Source: Cellulosilyticum ruminicola JCM 14822 (lineage in GTDB: Bacteria; Bacillota; Clostridia; Lachnospirales; Cellulosilyticaceae). Taken from it: 44,767 nt of DNA. This document shows positions 41,384 through 44,767 of this stretch, piece after piece. The translations under genes were made by a program, and so were the position numbers. The notes under the pieces were generated by a model. That model had not been told where the DNA came from, did no database searches, and worked only from the letters and a program-made list of their open reading frames with translations. Location of the stretch: NCBI RefSeq assembly GCF_001311925.1, contig NZ_BBCG01000028.1, positions 1 to 44,767 of the forward strand. The letters run 5' to 3'. Each line of letters begins with the position of its first letter. Position 1 is the stretch's first letter.

Positions 41384-42742
41384 TTATTTTCTTACATTCT
41401 TATCATAGTAATCTTGGATTTTTTGAACTGCTTGTTCTGGTGTAGCACTACCAAGGAATACTTCTACCATTGCGTTATCAAATGTATCTCCAGCTTCTAC
41501 ACTTGCAAGAGATTCATTATAGAAACCAAATGTACCTGTTGTATCTTTTAAGATATCTTGAATATAAGATAATTGTTTTGGAGCTTTACTATAATCAATT
41601 TCTACATTTGTTACAGGAATCTTTCCACCAATTTCTGCAACATATTTTTGAGATGTCTCGTTTGTGAACTCTTTCATTAACGCAATACAAGCATCTTTAT
41701 GTTCTGTTTTAGAACTCATTACAAGGTTATCTGTTTTTACAATCATACGGTTAGGATCTGCGCCACCTTCGATTGCTGGGAATCTAAATACACCACATTT
41801 ATCTTCAAATTCTGGATTGTTACCATTGATTTGTCCGATTGCCCAAGAACCTTGAACTAACATACCAGCTTCTCCATTGTAGAAATTAGCTGTTGCTTGG
41901 TCATTAGAGTCACCAACTGCTGTTTCTTGGAAGTATTGAGATAACTCTTTAAGATCTGTAGCAGCTTTTACGAAACTTTCACTTGTCCAATCAAGTGTAC
42001 CGTTTGTAATACCTTCTAAGTTATCTGGTCCGCCTTCACGGTCACATAAGTAACCAGCTACCATTGATAAACACCAAGCTGTACTAGCTGAGCAAGAGAT
42101 AGGTGCATAACCTGCATCTTTAATCTTTTGACATACATCTAACATTTCATCAAATGTTTCTGGTGGTTGTACACCTGCTTTATCAAAGATTTCTGTGTTA
42201 TAGAATACACATGCTGCCGCGAAACATGTTGGAATAGCCATAATTTTATCATCATATGTAATTCTTTCAAAGATACCGTCATTGAAAGTGCCATACCATT
42301 CACTTTCTTCATTTTTTAAGATATCTGTTAAATCTTGTGCAACTCCTGATTCTACATATTGTGTTAAGTTAGGACCTGGGTTACAGATAAATACGTCTGG
42401 TGTATTATTGGCTGCAACTAAAGCATTTAATTTTGTATCATATTCTTCAAGGTTTGTTGTAATAACATTTACATGATATTTGCCTTTGTATTCTTCATTA
42501 AATCGATCAATAACGTCTTTATATCCTTTAGTAATTAAGTCTTCTGTAGCATTTAAATCATCCCAGAACATCCAAGTGATTTCTTCTTCATTTCCTGTAG
42601 CTTCACTTGTTGTTTCTGTAGCTGCTGTCTCTGTTTTACCATTGCTGGCATTAGAACCCGTATCAGTAGAAACTTTACATCCCCCTAATAAAGTTGTTAA
42701 TATAGAAGTACTTAATAACGCCAATATAAACTTCTTTTTCAT
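41384..42742 (-). CDS. Extracellular solute-binding lipoprotein of a sugar ABC importer
   Basis: A 452-residue family 1 (sugar-type) binding protein. Its signal peptide ends in the lipobox LLGGC (Cys22), so it is anchored to the outer face of the membrane. A Ser/Thr/Glu-rich linker follows, then the binding fold: ITWMFWDDLNATEDLI, VINRFNEEY-type and TPDVFICNPGPNL segments, AGVQPPETFDEMLDVCQKIK, GEAGMLVQGSWAIGQI (about 290-305) and a closing helix EQAVQKIQDYYDKNV. GGGGGAAAG precedes the ATG. First gene of the operon; the ligand is probably an oligosaccharide, by family only. Confidence 0.93.
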   Translation of the reverse strand: MKKKFILALLSTSILTTLLGGCKVSTDTGSNASNGKTETAATETTSEATGNEEEITWMFWDDLNATEDLITKGYKDVIDRFNEEYKGKYHVNVITTNLEEYDTKLNALVAANNTPDVFICNPGPNLTQYVESGVAQDLTDILKNEESEWYGTFNDGIFERITYDDKIMAIPTCFAAACVFYNTEIFDKAGVQPPETFDEMLDVCQKIKDAGYAPISCSASTAWCLSMVAGYLCDREGGPDNLEGITNGTLDWTSESFVKAATDLKELSQYFQETAVGDSNDQATANFYNGEAGMLVQGSWAIGQINGNNPEFEDKCGVFRFPAIEGGADPNRMIVKTDNLVMSSKTEHKDACIALMKEFTNETSQKYVAEIGGKIPVTNVEIDYSKAPKQLSYIQDILKDTTGTFGFYNESLASVEAGDTFDNAMVEVFLGSATPEQAVQKIQDYYDKNVRK

Positions 42743-43093
42743 ATCGCTTTCCCCCTTAGAAATTTTCCTTATTACTAAATGAAGATCTTATATTATATAT
42801 TTTAACAAAGCGTTATAGTATCCACTACTCAATAATTGCCATATAATTATTAATTATTGCTGAATTTATATGCAAACTGACTATATTCCTATTTAAAAAC
42901 CACATGTCACATTACACTTACCTGTGTATTTTGCTTAATTTATATATAATACTCTATACTTATTTGTACTTTTACTATACTTACTCTATTGTTTTTAGTG
43001 CTTAATACCACCACTATATTTTTATAGCCCCTATGTTTACTAATCATTAGATTTTATCATAATACTTAAATAATTATAAGGAGAGTTTGAATT
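42743..43093. other. 351-base divergent intergenic region (binding protein / AraC regulator)
   Basis: Very AT-rich, no ORF. A possible plus-strand promoter for the AraC gene is TTTACT (43036-43041), 16 bases, CATAAT (43058-43063). For the binding protein, TATAAT-like sequences lie around 42790-42800 on the minus strand without a good -35, as expected if the AraC-type regulator activates it. No clear operator repeat was found. Confidence 0.4.
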
Positions 43094-43951
43094 ATGATTG
43101 AACATTTAAATGGAATACATGAAATCGTGGATTATAAAGCCAATACTAACTTAAGGCTCTATGATAATACCGTATGTGAAAATTACCCTGCTCACTGGCA
43201 TACTCCTATTGAAATCATTATGCCAATATCTAATAATTACACCATTATCCTTAATGATATAGTGAGGGAATTACACCCTTCTGATATTATCTTCATTTCA
43301 CCTGGAGTCGTTCACGAATTAAAAGCACCACCTTTTGGTAGACGTATTATTTTCCAAGCAGAACTTACACTATTACGCCAACTCAAGGATTTTGAATCTA
43401 TATCAAATCTTATTTCTCCTGCTATTATTATTACCTCTGAAACGCATCCACATCTCCATGCGATTTTACAAAAGAAACTATTGGATATCTTTAATGAATA
43501 TACAAGTACTACGCCCTACTATGAATTAGCTATCTATTCCAATTTAATGGACATGCTTATTAATATTGGGCGTCATAATTTCAAACATACAGAATGCTTC
43601 ACCTTAAACAATCAGATACCTAAAGAACATATCGATAAATTTATGAGTATCTGCGATTACATAACGGCCCACTGTACCGAAAACTTAACGCTAAATGATA
43701 TTGCTCATCTAGCCGGCTTTAGCAAATATCACTTTGCTAGGCTGTTTAAGCAGTTCACTAACACAACCTTTTACAAATATCTCACTAAAAAACGCATCGA
43801 ATATGCAGAACAACTCCTAATCAATCCAAACTTGCCAATCACAGAAATTGCCCTACAATCCGGCTTCTCAAATCAATCTGCATTTATTAGGATGTTTAAA
43901 CTTACAAAATCATGTACACCTACTGAATTTAGAAATATGTACCATGCCTAG
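43094..43951 (+). CDS. AraC-family transcription regulator
   Basis: A 285-residue protein. Residues 1-165 are a cupin-type sensor domain (HWHTPIEIIMPISNNYTIIL, HPSDIIFISPGVVHEL). Residues 185-283 hold the two helix-turn-helix units of AraC proteins: NLTLNDIAHLAGFSKYHFAR and PITEIALQSGFSNQSAFIRM followed by the PTEFR end motif. AAGGAG lies about 11 bases before the ATG. It diverges from the sugar importer operon and most likely activates it on binding the sugar. Confidence 0.92.
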   Translation: MIEHLNGIHEIVDYKANTNLRLYDNTVCENYPAHWHTPIEIIMPISNNYTIILNDIVRELHPSDIIFISPGVVHELKAPPFGRRIIFQAELTLLRQLKDFESISNLISPAIIITSETHPHLHAILQKKLLDIFNEYTSTTPYYELAIYSNLMDMLINIGRHNFKHTECFTLNNQIPKEHIDKFMSICDYITAHCTENLTLNDIAHLAGFSKYHFARLFKQFTNTTFYKYLTKKRIEYAEQLLINPNLPITEIALQSGFSNQSAFIRMFKLTKSCTPTEFRNMYHA

Positions 43952-44048
43952 AAATTTGGTGAAATTATATTTTTTTGATTACAATAATTTTAAATATTCT
44001 TGCTTTACCTTTATATTTCGATTTATCATTATTTTATGGCACAACAAA

Positions 44049-44071
44049 TAGACAGATTGCTCATCTGTCTA
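44049..44071. repeat. Perfect 9-bp inverted repeat between the AraC gene and the IS4 remnant
   Basis: TAGACAGAT (44049-44057) and ATCTGTCTA (44063-44071) with a 5-base loop. On the plus strand it is followed by A's rather than T's, so it is not a standard terminator for the AraC gene. It could mark the outer part of the decayed IS4 element. Confidence 0.45.
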
Positions 44072-44094
44072 AAAAAATATATAATTATGTATGG

Positions 44095-44664
44095 TTACAC
44101 TACTCGATATAGAAAACTAACTATTGCTTGGGTTTTGACTTTCCGAGAGTCTCAACGCCCAAGTCTTACTGGTAATGTATACTTTTCGATAAGCTTAATC
44201 ACATCTGGTGGACTTATTTGTCGTTTCTTTCGTAGGTATTCCCTGCAAGTATAAATGGCAATAGTAAAGTTCACCTGTTTTGTTTTATTGGATACATCAC
44301 TTTGCTCAATAACATGCGTGGTAATTAGTTCACAATAGTTATATAGCGTTAATCTAGCAAAAATTTCTTGTTTTATATAGTCCACTTTTTTAGCGTGGAA
44401 ACTTGTTAATCCAATGGCATACTTTAATTCTCTAAAGGATGTTTCAATTCCCCATCTTAAATGATATATTTCTTTGAGCTTTTCTGATGGAAATTTAAAT
44501 CTATCAAAGTTTGTAACTACTAGCTCATAGGAATCCTTAGATATCTTAAATCTTGCAATACGAAATGACATTGTATACTGCTTTTGTTTTCTTGTAAATG
44601 AAAGGATTATGTCAGTATCAAAAATCTCGTCATTTAAAGATTTGGATAGCGAAAGCGCCCGCAC
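44095..44664 (-). pseudogene. IS4-family transposase remnant (5'-truncated, in-frame TGA)
   Basis: About 170 residues of the C-terminal third of an IS4-type DDE transposase: ELVVTNFDRFKFPSEKLKEI, then the conserved YHLRWGIETSFRELKYAIGL with the catalytic Glu, and LPVRLGR. A TGA (44152-44154) interrupts the frame. Directly after it the same frame continues DSRKVKTQAIVSFLYRVV and stops at 44095, which is the usual C-terminus of these proteins. The N-terminal two thirds are missing. The bases from 44665 to the window end contain a TTGACA and a hairpin but no matching coding sequence. Confidence 0.8.
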
Positions 44665-44767
44665 ATTATGAGTTATATGTCAAGAATTTTTTACAAAATA
44701 AAAAGACCCCTATCATTTCTGATATAGAGATCTTAAATCGTCATCTTAACTTAATGACATTACCCTA

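Noticed and set aside
42800-42830. Catabolite-response (cre) site near the sugar-binding protein gene
   Set aside because: AACGCTTTG looks similar, but spacing and flanks do not fit the cre consensus.
1-44767. CRISPR array or restriction/defence island
   Set aside because: No regularly spaced repeats, cas genes, methylase-nuclease pairs or toxin-antitoxin pairs were seen. The SWIM-SNF2 and RecQ genes alone do not make a defence system.

Overview
The window is AT-rich, has strong AGGAGG-type ribosome binding sites, canonical sigma-A promoters, intrinsic terminators and tRNA genes without an encoded CCA. This points to a low-GC Gram-positive bacterium of the class Clostridia. The gene content (MocR/PdxR regulation, TPP-riboswitch thiamine salvage, ECF vitamin uptake, extracellular sugar ABC transporter, SEC-C and TraB/GumN proteins, IS66 and IS4 remnants) fits an anaerobic Lachnospirales-like organism, possibly a Cellulosilyticum relative. 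The genus is an inference only. Almost every gene lies on the minus strand; the exceptions are pdxR, a cytochrome b5-like gene and an AraC regulator.

Layout. 1-8.3 kb: an outward promoter at the left edge, an orphan GH3-type Fn3-like domain protein, a SEC-C protein, a small protein whose promoter carries DnaA boxes, RecQ, and a SWIM + SNF2 helicase split by a frameshift. 8.4-13.1 kb: two MgtC paralogues on either side of a partial type II secretion/type IV pilus-like cluster (GspF/PilC and three pilin-like proteins, no ATPase). 13.2-16.8 kb: vitamin B6 salvage (PdxY-like kinase, ECF S component, radical SAM protein) divergent from pdxR. 16.9-20.9 kb: MoxR ATPase / DUF58 / DUF4129-like operon and a divergent cytochrome b5-like gene. 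21.8-25.1 kb: thiamine salvage operon thiM / thiE-HAD fusion / thiD behind a TPP riboswitch; its promoter lies inside the preceding TraB/GumN gene. 26.7-27.6 kb: tRNA-Leu and tRNA-Ser, then a 445-bp IS66-derived miniature element with an exact 8-bp target duplication. 27.6-37.6 kb: a non-ribosomal peptide operon (one 2158-residue synthetase and two ABC exporter half-transporters). 37.9-39.3 kb: tRNA-Gln, a methyltransferase, tRNA-Gly. 39.5-44 kb: a sugar-type ABC importer operon with a divergent AraC regulator, then a decayed IS4-family transposase.

The most unusual locus is the NRPS. Its order reads A-PCP-C-A-PCP-(E-like) with no release domain. The second adenylation domain lacks the Asp that normally holds the substrate amino group, the condensation motif HHxxxDG reads HEIVMDA, and the terminal epimerase-like domain lacks the EGHGRE glutamate motif. 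With the two exporters this looks like a dedicated route to an exported small molecule of unknown, possibly non-standard, composition.

A second window-wide signal is a set of single-base indels. Eight protein genes and one tRNA (a tenth case is weaker) are each restored by adding or removing one base, usually in a short homopolymer. Uncorrected sequencing or assembly error is the simplest explanation. Those genes are annotated here as whole loci with the break described, except SWIM/SNF2, where the break falls exactly on a GGGAAAA heptamer and both pieces are listed.
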